64,000 nucleotides of DNA from Nocardia alni (GCF_019038435.1 NZ_JAGPOX010000015.1:1-64000), one strand, 5' to 3'; counted from the first letter of the stretch, positions 29,702 through 37,891 are shown. Notes: a model not told the origin generated them from the letters alone. Translations and numbers: made by a program.

Positions 29702-30015
29702 AGGTTCAGGCTCGAGATGTGCGTCGCTGTTCGGTTGTCGCGGTCGCGGTAGTTGGTCGCGGTGATGCCGAGTTTCTGGGCCATGTCGGTCAGGGCGTCG
29801 ATGATCTGGTTACCGCCGTCCGCGCATTCGTGCCAGCCCTGGCCGAATGTGGTTGCGGCGCTGCCGGTCCAAGACCCAGAGGTCAAGGCTTCGACCTCAC
29901 GGCCCGTGGCTGCCAGCGCCGAGCGCAGGTTTTCCGCGGCACTGTAGATATATCGGCCGATTGCGGCGACGTCCTCGGGCACCACTGCAAGGTTCGGACC
30001 CCCACTCCCGCTCAT
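29698..30015 (-). CDS. WXG100-family protein, partner of the next gene
   Basis: A 105-aa protein with WxG turn in SGSWTGSAATTFGQGW and flanking helices. It is first in the toxin operon and probably forms the heterodimer with the 98-aa WXG100 protein. ATG at 30015; no strong ribosome site seen. Likely role: targeting or chaperoning the toxin for ESX export. Confidence 0.9.
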   Translation of the reverse strand: MSGSGGPNLAVVPEDVAAIGRYIYSAAENLRSALAATGREVEALTSGSWTGSAATTFGQGWHECADGGNQIIDALTDMAQKLGITATNYRDRDNRTATHISSLNL

Positions 30016-30033
30016 ACGCAGGCACTTTACCAG

Positions 30034-30429
30034 TTATGGTGGCGGTGCGGTCGGGGGATGGATGGCTGGGTTGAATCTTGTGCCGGTGAGGTGGGAGGTG
30101 AGGGGGCCTCGGGTGGGGGTTCCGGTTGGTTCGTAGAACATTGCGGTTGCGGAGCCGGTGAATTCGTTGTCGCGCATGGTTAATTCGAAGCGGACGATTC
30201 CTTTGTGTATCGCGTCCGGATTCTTTCGGTCGACGGTGAATTCCAGGAACGCTCCCGATACTTGTGGTCCGTCGGCGTGCCAGGCGCCCATGCCGTTGCT
30301 ATCGCTGGTGGTGCGGTTTCCGTGGTCCGGATTCGACTGGAGCATGGTGCCGTCCGCATGGAATGTCATGACGTGGTATTCGAATGGTGCGCCTTCGGCG
30401 TGGACTTCCCAGACTCCTACGATGCTCAT
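30034..30429 (-). CDS. Lipocalin-like small protein
   Basis: A 131-aa beta-rich protein (VGVWEVHAEGAPFEYHVMTF; FHADGTMLQSNPDHG; GSATAMFYEP) resembling lipocalin-like proteins in secondary-metabolite and catabolic loci. ATG 30429 overlaps the aminotransferase stop as ATGA, so it is third in an operon with a cupin and a PLP enzyme. It may bind the small molecule made or used by the pathway. Ends with a PPTAPPP tail. Confidence 0.65.
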   Translation of the reverse strand: MSIVGVWEVHAEGAPFEYHVMTFHADGTMLQSNPDHGNRTTSDSNGMGAWHADGPQVSGAFLEFTVDRKNPDAIHKGIVRFELTMRDNEFTGSATAMFYEPTGTPTRGPLTSHLTGTRFNPAIHPPTAPPP

Positions 30430-31604
30430 GACGCCTTGCACAGGGCAGCCAACAGTTCTATGCCACTGTCGATCTCGGAGTTCGGCACGTTCGCGAAGCT
30501 CAGGCGGATTCCGTTGCGCGGCGCGTCGGCGTCGGCATAGAACGTCGCGCCGGGCAGGAACGCCACTCCGGCGTCCAATGCCGGAACGATGAGTGCGTCG
30601 GCGTCGAAATCGCCAGGGCCCTCGATCCATACGAACATTCCGCCCTCGGGTTCGCTCCAGGAGAAGCCGGGAGGCAGATACTTTCCGAGCGCGGTGGTGA
30701 GCGTCGCCAGCTTCAGCGCATAGCTTTCCACGGTCCGTGTCACGTGCGCCGCGCCTGTCGCACTGCCGAGGAAGGTGGCGGCGATCGCCTGGTTGAAGGT
30801 CGAGGTCTGCATATCGATGCCTTGCTTCAGGGCAAGGACGTGGTCCAAGAGATCGAGCGGCATCGCCGCGATACCGATTCGCAGTGCCGGCGCAAGGGTT
30901 TTCGACAACGACGTGATGTACACGGTGTTGTGCGGCGCGCTCGCCCAGAAGGCCGGCACTGGCTCGCCCCGGTACCGCAGCTCGACGTACACGTCGTCCT
31001 CCACCACCATGACGCCGTGCCGGATGATCACTTCGCTCACCTGCCGGCGGCGCTCGGTCGGCATGGTGCGGCCGGTCGGGTTCTGGAAGGTCGGCAGGAG
31101 ATAGACGAAGGCGGTATTGTGTTGTGCCAGTGCGGCATCCAGTGCCTCGGGTCGGATGCCGTACGCGTCGGACTCGACTCCGACGACGATCGCGCCGTGA
31201 CTGCGGAACACCTTCATCGCGGGACCGTAGGTCGGGGTTTCCACGAGCACCACGGCGCCCGGGTCGAGCAGCGCCATGCACACGTTGTGCAAGGCGCCCG
31301 ATCCGCCCGTCGCAATGTGCAGCTGGTCCGGCGAGCACGTTACCCCGCGTCCCGCGAGCAGCGTCTGCGCTTTGTCGAGTAGTGGCGGAAATCCCCGGGT
31401 CGACCCGTACTGCAACATCGAATTCCCGTACTCCGCAAACGCATCGGCCGTCAGCGAGGCGACGAGTTCGCCGGGCAGCAGTGCCGGATCCGGCGCACCG
31501 ACGGCGAACGAGATCACGTCGGGACGGCGGGACAACGCCGCGAACATATCGTCTATCGGTCCACTGCTCACCGCGGCGCCGCCCCGGCTTATTTTGGTGA
31601 TCAC
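30426..31604 (-). CDS. PLP-dependent aminotransferase, class I/II (LysN/MocR-core type)
   Basis: A 392-aa fold-type I aminotransferase. The Schiff-base Lys is in SLSKTLAPALRIG; the PLP-phosphate and substrate features include LPTFQNPTGRTMP and a final RLSFANV with the carboxylate-binding Arg. There is no N-terminal GntR DNA-binding domain, so it is an enzyme rather than a MocR regulator; the closest family is 2-aminoadipate/kynurenine-type aminotransferases. ATG 31604 overlaps the cupin stop. The amino donor and acceptor are unknown. Confidence 0.87.
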   Translation of the reverse strand: MITKISRGGAAVSSGPIDDMFAALSRRPDVISFAVGAPDPALLPGELVASLTADAFAEYGNSMLQYGSTRGFPPLLDKAQTLLAGRGVTCSPDQLHIATGGSGALHNVCMALLDPGAVVLVETPTYGPAMKVFRSHGAIVVGVESDAYGIRPEALDAALAQHNTAFVYLLPTFQNPTGRTMPTERRRQVSEVIIRHGVMVVEDDVYVELRYRGEPVPAFWASAPHNTVYITSLSKTLAPALRIGIAAMPLDLLDHVLALKQGIDMQTSTFNQAIAATFLGSATGAAHVTRTVESYALKLATLTTALGKYLPPGFSWSEPEGGMFVWIEGPGDFDADALIVPALDAGVAFLPGATFYADADAPRNGIRLSFANVPNSEIDSGIELLAALCKAS

Positions 31605-32065
31605 AGGCCGGCGCTCACCGGTGTGAGCTGCTGGCGCAGCCGTGCCACAACGTCCACCACTGGGGCGTCGTATTCCGGGGTCAGCACGACGTCGTCGTTG
31701 AACATGGGGTCGGTGCGCATTTCCACCGCGACCAGATCGTCGGTTTTACTGAGATTTACCGCAACATGCACCACCCCCGCAGGGATATAGATGAATTCAC
31801 CCGGCCCGTGGAGATACGGCGTCAATTCCGGCCCGATGAGCGTCGCCGCCCTTCCGCGCATACACACGACGACGATCTCACTGTCGGCGTGGTAGTGGGC
31901 CTGTGACACCTTCCCTCCGGCCATGTTCACCATCCCGGCTGAAATGCCTTGGCTCCCACAGGTTTCCCTGGTGATGCAGGGTATCAGATGCTGCCCTTGG
32001 CGTCCGATCTTCTCTGTGACATCGGCTGCTGCGATCACTCGCACAGCCTGTGAAATTCCATCCAT
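31601..32065 (-). CDS. Cupin-domain protein
   Basis: A 154-aa single-domain cupin with the first motif around QAHYHADSEIVVVCMRG (His ligands and Glu) and the second around GEFIYIPAGVVHVAVN. It may be a metal-dependent isomerase, dioxygenase or a small-molecule binding protein. First gene of the cupin-aminotransferase-lipocalin operon, with coupled stops and starts. Lower GC than its neighbours. An inverted repeat lies in its promoter region. Confidence 0.82.
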   Translation of the reverse strand: MDGISQAVRVIAAADVTEKIGRQGQHLIPCITRETCGSQGISAGMVNMAGGKVSQAHYHADSEIVVVCMRGRAATLIGPELTPYLHGPGEFIYIPAGVVHVAVNLSKTDDLVAVEMRTDPMFNDDVVLTPEYDAPVVDVVARLRQQLTPVSAGL

Positions 32066-32110
32066 GGGACACCTTGTGTTGCTCGGTCGATATGGATGAA
32101 AAGTAAGCCA

Positions 32111-32126
32111 TTCTCACTGTTGAGAA
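32111..32126. promoter_or_regulatory. Palindrome upstream of the cupin operon
   Basis: TTCTCA and TGAGAA flank a 4-nt spacer (CTGT), 46 nt before the cupin start, in an AT-rich patch that probably holds the promoter. A candidate repressor site. Confidence 0.4.
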
Positions 32127-32157
32127 AACATTTGTACTTTTCCAGGTTACCGATCCG

Positions 32158-33417
32158 CTACCGTCCGAATCGCGTATTCGCCCAGGCCAGTGCGTCGTTC
32201 GCGCTCGCGGCGAGCAGGCCGCGGTGGTCGACGCCCGGATAGTTGCGGTACTCGACCGGCTGTCCGGTCAGCCGTTGCCGCGCGACCATGGCGTCGGTGG
32301 CCGTGGGTGCGACGGTGGTGTCGGCGCGGCCCTGTAGTACCAGTAGGGGAGTGGAGAAGGCCAGGTTGCTGGGCTCGTTGGCATCGAGGATCCGGGTGAG
32401 CGCCGAAACGTCGGCGCCCGGGCGCAACACCTGGGACAGCGGGAGATCGCCCCACGAATTCGATTCGCGCAGTTGGTCGATGCAGCGGTTGTCCGCTTGT
32501 GGCAGCATCGCCGATGCTGCCGGAGTCAGGTACCGGGCCGGGTCGGTCGGGGCGATCGTCTGAGCGCCCCGGATGAACAACGGCATGAACGACACGGCGC
32601 CTTGTCCGATACTGCCCGTCGACGCGGCGAGACCGGCATTCGCCGCGAGTGCCGAGGCGCGGATACCCAGGCCGATGTGTGAAGCCGGAGCCATTGCCAC
32701 CGCGCCGAGCAGGTGCAATTGCGGTGCCCACTGCTGGGAGTGCGCGTCGGCGAACACCGCCGCCTGGCCACCCTGCGAATGACCCATTGCCACCCAGCGG
32801 GAGCCGATCGCTGGGTCGACGGCGCGGGCGGCCAGCGCCATATCCGCGACGGCTCGCTGTTCGGCGTCGCCGATCAGGTAGCCGTGCCGGGCGATACCGC
32901 CGGAACCTTGGCTGGTGCCCAGACCTTGGTAGTCGGTCGCGGCGACCGCGTAGCCCGCGGCGACGAACCGCGTCAGCATGGCCCGTTGCAGCGAGATGTA
33001 GTCGTGGTCGAGGAAAGAGGGGCCGGTGTCTCGCGATGGGGCGCAGATATCGGCGACGCCGGCGGTTCCGTGGGCGTAGGAGATCAGCGGCCACCCGCCG
33101 ACGGGGGCGGTGCCCTGGGGGATCGCCAGTGTCCCCGACACCGCGACCGGTTGTCCCCGCAGGTCCACCGACCGGTACAGCATCAGGTAGTTGTGGGCGC
33201 CGGGGATGCCCGGATCGCCGTTGATGGGTCGCGTCCAGATCGCCGAGCCGTGGGTACCGGCAACGAGATCTGCTGGCGGATAGTAGAAACCGAGCCCGCC
33301 CGGGGCAGCCGGCGTGGCGTCGGCGGTCGTAGCGGGAATACCCACGGCGATGGTGATCGCCATCGCCGCTCCCGCGATCGCAGCTCGTGTACGCCGCCGG
33401 TCCGCCTGTGCCGCCAT
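32158..33417 (-). CDS. Secreted lipase, LIP family
   Basis: A 419-aa alpha/beta hydrolase exported by a Sec signal peptide (RRRTRAAIAG, a hydrophobic core to about residue 28, cleavage near TTADATP). The nucleophile elbow is GHSQGG (nt about 32780), with ISYAHGTAG as the oxyanion region and a C-terminal GVDHRG His. Architecture and length are those of secretory triacylglycerol lipases and esterases (LIP family) frequent in Nocardia and mycobacteria. Probably releases fatty acids from external lipids. Confidence 0.88.
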   Translation of the reverse strand: MAAQADRRRTRAAIAGAAMAITIAVGIPATTADATPAAPGGLGFYYPPADLVAGTHGSAIWTRPINGDPGIPGAHNYLMLYRSVDLRGQPVAVSGTLAIPQGTAPVGGWPLISYAHGTAGVADICAPSRDTGPSFLDHDYISLQRAMLTRFVAAGYAVAATDYQGLGTSQGSGGIARHGYLIGDAEQRAVADMALAARAVDPAIGSRWVAMGHSQGGQAAVFADAHSQQWAPQLHLLGAVAMAPASHIGLGIRASALAANAGLAASTGSIGQGAVSFMPLFIRGAQTIAPTDPARYLTPAASAMLPQADNRCIDQLRESNSWGDLPLSQVLRPGADVSALTRILDANEPSNLAFSTPLLVLQGRADTTVAPTATDAMVARQRLTGQPVEYRNYPGVDHRGLLAASANDALAWANTRFGR

Positions 33418-33529
33418 TGCCGAGCCTCCGCAGTCGTGGTTGAACGGGGTGGTCCGCTCGCGGCGGTATCCGGAACGCTACAAGATCATCGGCAGGGTTG
33501 CGGCGGTCCTGTCCGGGTGTCGCCTATTT

Positions 33530-34144
33530 TCACCAGCCCTGTTGTGTCGCAGCGGTGACACGGACGGGGTCGGCGTCGGCGAGCAGTTCCAGCAGTAGAC
33601 CGCGAATCAGAGCCAGCGAGCGAGTGGCGCGGGCCTGAGCCACGTCGATGGGTACGCCGGGCAGGTGGCGGAGCAGCAAATCCTTCCAGTCGTTGATGGA
33701 TTCGGTGGCGAAGCCCGCCCAGGGGCCTGGATCGTGGCCGACCGATCGCAGGAACGCCTCGTAGTTCAGCCGTGTCATCGCTCGCTGCTCCGGCGCCGAC
33801 AACCACTCCCATATCCTTTGCGCCGCAGCGCCATAGGTGTCCTCCCCGACGGGATCGACCGTTTCCAGCACGGCCGTCATCTGGGTGATGTCCCGGTGCC
33901 GGGCGTGGGCCAGCACCTCGCGGATCAACTGATCCTTGCTGCCGAACAGATACAGGAGCACTCGCGGGCTGCTGCCGACCGCTGCGGCCAGCGTCCGCAG
34001 CGATACCCCGGCCAGACCGTGATCGAGAGCGTAGCCGTAGCACGCCGCCAGCAATTCGATCCGGCGGGCCGAGGGGACGGGCTGGACATGAGCCGGGGGC
34101 GCGCCTTGGTCGTTCCGCACATCCCGACGATACGATACGCTCAC
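33530..34144 (-). CDS. TetR-family regulator
   Basis: A TetR repressor of about 204 aa: HTH LAGVSLRTLAAAVGSSPRVLLYLFGSKDQLI, then an all-helical ligand domain. The GTG at 34144 lies in the right edge of a perfect 24-bp palindrome; GTG 34120 is the alternative start if the palindrome is untranslated. It is divergent from an SDR gene, with the palindrome in between, so it most likely represses that gene and itself. Confidence 0.85.
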   Translation of the reverse strand: MSVSYRRDVRNDQGAPPAHVQPVPSARRIELLAACYGYALDHGLAGVSLRTLAAAVGSSPRVLLYLFGSKDQLIREVLAHARHRDITQMTAVLETVDPVGEDTYGAAAQRIWEWLSAPEQRAMTRLNYEAFLRSVGHDPGPWAGFATESINDWKDLLLRHLPGVPIDVAQARATRSLALIRGLLLELLADADPVRVTAATQQGW

Positions 34145-34164
34145 TGAAACAACTGTTTCAGTGA
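34141..34164. promoter_or_regulatory. Perfect palindromic operator for the TetR/SDR pair
   Basis: TCACTGAAACA and TGTTTCAGTGA are exact complements separated by AC. It sits between the divergent TetR and SDR genes and spans their probable starts of transcription. Size and symmetry fit a TetR dimer site. Confidence 0.85.
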
Positions 34165-34176
34165 AGGTTGGCCGAA

Positions 34177-34938
34177 GTGACCAGCACGTCTCCATTCACA
34201 CTTACCGGCCGTACGGCGCTGATCACCGGATCGGCGCGCGGGTTGGGCCTGGAGATGGCCCACAGCATGGCGGTGGCAGGCGCCCGGGTGATCGTCAATG
34301 GTCGATCCCAGGACGCACTCGCCGCATCGGTCGCGAAACTGCGCGCCGACGGCCTGGATGCCATATCGGCCGCCTTCGACGTGACCGATCCGGAGGCAAC
34401 CCGGCGGGCCCTGGACGACCTCGGCCCCATCGACGTGCTTGTCAACAACGTCGGGCACCGCGACCGCCGCGGCCTGGGCGATCTTCCGCCGGAAGGCCTG
34501 ACGCGGCTGTTCCACACCAACGTCACCTCGGCCTACCAGCTCAGCCGTCTGATCGCCCAGGATTTGATCACCCGAGAGACGCCGGGCCGGATCATCAACA
34601 TCTCCTCGGTCATCGGCCAGCTCGGCCGCGCGGGCGACATCGCCTACAGCGTCGTGAAGGCGGCCCTCGACGGACTGACCCGAAGTCTCGCAGCCGAATT
34701 GGGCACCCACCACATCACTGTCAACTCGGTGGCGCCCGGTCCGTTCGCGACCGAAGCCAACGCCGGGATGCTGCACGATTCCGCCTTCACCCAATTCCTG
34801 GCGGACCGAACGGCATTCGGCCGCTGGGGCCGGCCGGGCGAGATTGCCGGGATCGTCACCTTTCTCGCCGGTGAATCCGCCAGCTTCATCACCGGACAGA
34901 CGTTCAATGTGGACGCGGGGATGACCATCCTGTTCTGA
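34177..34938 (+). CDS. Short-chain dehydrogenase/reductase
   Basis: A classical SDR of about 253 aa: cofactor motif TGSARGLG, NNVG structural motif, active-site Ser in INISSVIG, and YxxxK in AYSVVKAAL. The C-terminal FITGQTFNVDAG is typical. GTG 34177 has GAAGG 9 nt upstream, better than TTG 34168, whose ribosome site would be too close. It is closest in style to gluconate 5-dehydrogenase / 3-oxoacyl reductase groups; substrate unknown. Controlled by the adjacent palindrome and TetR. Confidence 0.87.
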   Translation: MTSTSPFTLTGRTALITGSARGLGLEMAHSMAVAGARVIVNGRSQDALAASVAKLRADGLDAISAAFDVTDPEATRRALDDLGPIDVLVNNVGHRDRRGLGDLPPEGLTRLFHTNVTSAYQLSRLIAQDLITRETPGRIINISSVIGQLGRAGDIAYSVVKAALDGLTRSLAAELGTHHITVNSVAPGPFATEANAGMLHDSAFTQFLADRTAFGRWGRPGEIAGIVTFLAGESASFITGQTFNVDAGMTILF

Positions 34939-34946
34939 GTCGACGC

Positions 34947-35333
34947 TTACGGCGACTGCTGTGTGATCGGAGGCGCCGCCGCCTCGATATGTTCGGCGAA
35001 AGCTATTGTCCGGCGGAGGGCTTCCTGTGCCTGCGTCAGCTCGGTTACCCGTTGGTCGATTCGGGTCAGCTGGGTACGCAGTGTTTCGAGGATTCCGGGG
35101 CAGGGGCGCAGCGATCCGTCGGATAGCGCGCAAGGCATGACCTGGCGAATCAGTCGAATCGAGAGCCCGGCGGCCAGCAGCGTTCGGATTCGGGTGACGA
35201 TGCTTTCGGCGGTGTCGTCGTAGTCGCGGTACCCGTTCGCTCTGCGATATGCGGTCAGCAATCCCGCGCTTTCGTAGTAGCGCAGTTGCCGCTCGGTGGT
35301 GCCGGTGCGTTCGGCCAGTTCACCGATCAGCAT
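34947..35333 (-). CDS. MerR-family regulator
   Basis: A 128-aa MerR regulator: winged HTH MLIGELAERTGTTERQLRYYE, conserved GYRDYDD, a long dimerisation helix and CPG near residue 75. ATG 35333 has GGAG about 10 nt upstream; the 14-codon upstream extension is unlikely. The SDR ends 8 nt before its stop (convergent), and the amidohydrolase is divergent, 95 nt away. It lacks the metal Cys pattern of CueR/MerR, so it probably senses an organic ligand. Confidence 0.88.
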   Translation of the reverse strand: MLIGELAERTGTTERQLRYYESAGLLTAYRRANGYRDYDDTAESIVTRIRTLLAAGLSIRLIRQVMPCALSDGSLRPCPGILETLRTQLTRIDQRVTELTQAQEALRRTIAFAEHIEAAAPPITQQSP

Positions 35334-35428
35334 GGGGCCGTGCTCCTGTTCGTGTTGACCTTGTCGCTGTGACAACGTTCAACACTGCTTCCGTCGCTGT
35401 ATTCCGCGGCCCGACAGGAGGCAATTCC

Positions 35429-36206
35429 TTGATCATCGACGCCCATAGTCATGTGCACGATCCGGTGCGGACGCATCTGAAACTGTTGGACGAGGCCGGG
35501 GTGGACCGTGCGGTTCTGTTCGCCACTCGACCGCATCCGGAGCGGGCAGATTTCGCTTCGCACCGAGATGGGCGCGCTTACTGCCGCGCTCGGGGGTGGC
35601 GGGAAGGACGAGAGCGTCTATCGCTCGGCGTGGCAGGAATTGGACGCCGCGCTGGCGGCATACCCGGATCGTTTCATCGGTTTCGGGACCGTGCGCCTGG
35701 ATCTGCCCGCAAAGGAGGTCGAAGCTTATGTCGAGCGTGAAGTAGTAGGCCGGGGATTGCGGGGTATCGGAGAATTGACGCCGCCGCCGGGCCGAGCCGC
35801 GCTGATCGAGCCGGTCCTGCGAGCTTCGGCGGAGCACGGGGGACTACCGGTGGTGGTACACGGATTCGCCCCGACCACGCAGGAGGATCTGCGGATATTG
35901 GCCAGTCTCGCCCGCCGCTATCGACGCGTACCACTGGTGATCAGCCAACTCGGCGGGCTCAACTGGCTATCGGCGATCGAATTGGTTCGGGAGAACCCCA
36001 ATATGTACATCGAACTGTCCACGGCCCCCGTGGTGTTCGCAGTTCGGTTCGCGATCAAGGAGGTTCCCGAGCGCGCGGTGTTCGGCTCGGATGCTCCGTA
36101 TGGGGATCCTGTCCTGGCGCGGGTCGCGGTGGAACGGGACACGCCCCCGGGTGAACTGCGTGATCGCGTCCTGGGCAATACTCTCGCGGAGCTCCTGGAT
36201 CTCTGA
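35429..36206 (+). pseudogene. Amidohydrolase (PF04909 type) broken by a frameshift
   Basis: Two overlapping frames together encode one metal-dependent amidohydrolase. The first starts at TTG 35429 behind AGGAGG and reads LIIDAHSHVHDP...VLFATRPHPERA (the HxH metal motif). The family then expects an LR-x-EM stretch, found in the +1 frame (SLRTEMGALTAALGGG) from about nt 35550, which continues to the normal end with VVHGFAP, VISQLGG and VFGSDAPYGDP (metal Asp). A single surplus base near 35540-35556 explains the break. Either a real inactivating mutation or a sequencing error. Confidence 0.8.
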
Positions 36207-36564
36207 TGCGCGCGGTCGACGTCCTCTGCTGAGCGCCGAGCGGCAATTTCTCCTGTCATTCGGCGCGGGCCAGGATCGCTTGCGCGTTCTGGGCGATCCG
36301 CGGACGAGCGAGCGCCTCCGTGATGTCGGGCTCTGCCGGTCCGGGCCGACCGGGATCAGCAGGTTTCGCAACTCGTTCAGCGGTTTGCCGAGTGTTTTCG
36401 GGATGATTACCCGGTCGACCAATTCCGACATTGCGACGTCCGGACCGATGTCCGCGGAGGGGTATTACCCGACTTTCCGTGGAGATGTGCCGCCATGTCG
36501 CAGCGCGCATTATCGCGCATTAGGTGTCGTGATGACCCTGATTGTCCTGGATGGCGTTGGAGAC

Positions 36565-36608
36565 CACCCGCCTGCCGGTTGACCGGCTGGGCAACCGGCA
36601 GGCGGGTG
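36565..36608. terminator. Perfect 16-bp hairpin
   Basis: CACCCGCCTGCCGGTT and AACCGGCAGGCGGGTG are exact complements around a 12-nt loop. It is about 190 nt upstream of lsr2 with no T-tract on either strand. Probably a terminator isolating lsr2 from upstream transcription; the distance from the amidohydrolase end (about 360 nt) leaves its partner gene unclear. Confidence 0.5.
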
Positions 36609-36760
36609 TGCCGCCGACACAACCGATGTGCCGGGGGCAACGCCTTGGCGGCGCTCGTATGGAAAACGACCATGATCACTGGTAGCGGGTTTGCGGATGG
36701 TCCACCCTCGGCTCCATAAGGCAATAGGATGACTTTACCCAGGGGGCACTCATGCGATGT

Positions 36761-36790
36761 TTGGCGCATCCGGCCGGGAAATGCTAGATT
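36761..36790 (+). promoter_or_regulatory. lsr2 promoter, probably giving a leaderless transcript
   Basis: TTGGCG, 18 nt, then TAGATT. The TAnnnT element ends 6 nt before the ATG at 36797, and no ribosome-binding site precedes the ATG, so transcription should begin at or next to the start codon. Confidence 0.6.
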
Positions 36791-36796
36791 AGCGCA

Positions 36797-37153
36797 ATGG
36801 CAAAAAAGACGTTGGTGGAAACCTTCGATGATGTGTCAGGCGATCGAATCGACACCCAAATTGTACCGGATCCTACGATCACATTCGCGATAGACGGCGT
36901 GGAATACGAGATCGACCTCGGCGCCAAGAATCGCGACAAGTTCTATGCGATATTCGAGCCGTATGTCCAGGCAGCCCGAAAGGTTGGCGGACGCGCTCGC
37001 CGCACCTCCGCGGCCGCGCCCAAGCCCTCGGGGCTGAGCAAAGTCGAGATTGTGAAGATTCGCGACTGGGCCCAAGAGGAAGGCCTCAAAGTCTCGGCCC
37101 GGGGCCGTCTGCCGAAGGAACTGGTCGACGCATACCAGAAACGGAACTCCTGA
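36797..37153 (+). CDS. lsr2: Lsr2 nucleoid-associated protein
   Basis: A 118-aa Lsr2, the actinobacterial H-NS analogue that bridges AT-rich DNA and silences foreign genes. N-terminal dimerisation beta-sheet (VETFDDVSGDRIDTQIV; FAIDGVEYEIDLGAKN), basic linker, and a C-terminal DNA-binding domain with the minor-groove ARGRLPKELVDAY motif. The MAKKTLVETFDD-like start and length are close to the family norm. It could act on the low-GC toxin locus nearby, though Lsr2 works genome-wide. Confidence 0.95.
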   Translation: MAKKTLVETFDDVSGDRIDTQIVPDPTITFAIDGVEYEIDLGAKNRDKFYAIFEPYVQAARKVGGRARRTSAAAPKPSGLSKVEIVKIRDWAQEEGLKVSARGRLPKELVDAYQKRNS

Positions 37154-37171
37154 TCCCGATCGCGGCCGCCG

Positions 37172-37198
37172 CTGCCTGGCCCCGACGGTGTCAGGCAG
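37172..37198 (+). terminator. Hairpin after lsr2
   Basis: CTGCCTG and CAGGCAG pair across a 13-nt loop, starting 18 nt after the lsr2 stop. No T-tract. Confidence 0.4.
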
Positions 37199-37390
37199 AG
37201 CGGGTCAGCCGGATCGGTACGCGGAAGCGGTGAGACCGTGGTCGACGCACAGTGACTTCGCGAACGTGCGGATAGTGAAGACCTGGGCCCGGCGGTTCGT
37301 CGCCGATCTCGACGCAGCGCCGCCGACCTTCGAGAAACTTGTCGGCGCCCCAGCGGATCTCAGATTCCCTTCGAACGGGCCGAACTCGCC

Positions 37391-37720
37391 GTGATCGGTG
37401 TTTTCGTGATCATCGCCGGCTCACCCGAACAGGCCGACCGATACCGCACGACGATAGGCCCGGTGATCGTCGATGAGATGGTCCAGTTGATCGTCGAGTT
37501 CGCCACATGCGCGACCACGATCAGTGGGGGTCCCTATGACGGCGAAACCGGACGATTCGTCTATATCCGTCACTTCGATGGAACGGACGTCGAAGTACGT
37601 GCAATGGTCACCCCGGGTACGAACCCGAGTACTCGGCCCGAACACCTGACAGGCGGCTGTCGTCCGCACCGCCCGAAACTACTGCGGGGTCTCCGGCCGA
37701 GTATCAGCAGGTGCCCGTGA
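37391..37720 (+). CDS. Hypothetical protein, possibly a remnant
   Basis: A 109-codon frame with GC-rich third positions and protein-like sequence (GVFVIIAGSPEQADRYRTTI; GRFVYIRHFDGTDVEVRAM). GTG start, no clear ribosome site. A second frame (37188-37394) ends with a GTGA overlap at its start, so the two may be pieces of an older gene. No family recognised. The rest of 37154-37845 shows nothing else. Confidence 0.3.
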   Translation: MIGVFVIIAGSPEQADRYRTTIGPVIVDEMVQLIVEFATCATTISGGPYDGETGRFVYIRHFDGTDVEVRAMVTPGTNPSTRPEHLTGGCRPHRPKLLRGLRPSISRCP

Positions 37721-37845
37721 CAGGTCTACCCGTGGTGGTCTCGCTCGTGCGCCCGGGGGAGGGGTGGGGTCGTGGTCTCTCGTCGGGTCGACGGGGAACG
37801 CGCCGCAGAGCTGGCCATCCGCGGCCCTGCGTCCCCTGAAAAGCA

Positions 37846-37873
37846 AGAAACCCGCGCCGTTGCGCGGGTTTCT
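37846..37873 (-). terminator. cspA terminator
   Basis: Perfect 12-bp arms AGAAACCCGCGC and GCGCGGGTTTCT with a 4-nt loop, 18 nt after the cspA stop. Read on the minus strand it is followed by T-rich TTGCTTTTC, so this is a canonical intrinsic terminator. Confidence 0.9.
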
Positions 37874-37891
37874 GTTCAGGTCAGCCAGCTA

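Larger units (their letters stand above)
36207..36796. other. Gene-poor stretch before lsr2
   Basis: 590 nt without a convincing intact gene. On the minus strand, ELVDRVIIPKTLGKPLNELR (about 36431-36365) followed in another frame by EPDITEALARPRIAQNAQAI (to 36256) reads like a small decayed coding sequence. A strong hairpin lies at 36565-36608 and the lsr2 promoter at 36761-36790. Confidence 0.5.

Noticed and set aside
27546-30015. ESX secretion core genes near the toxin
   Set aside because: No FtsK-like EccC, EccD or mycosin sequence in the window; the locus depends on a machine encoded elsewhere.
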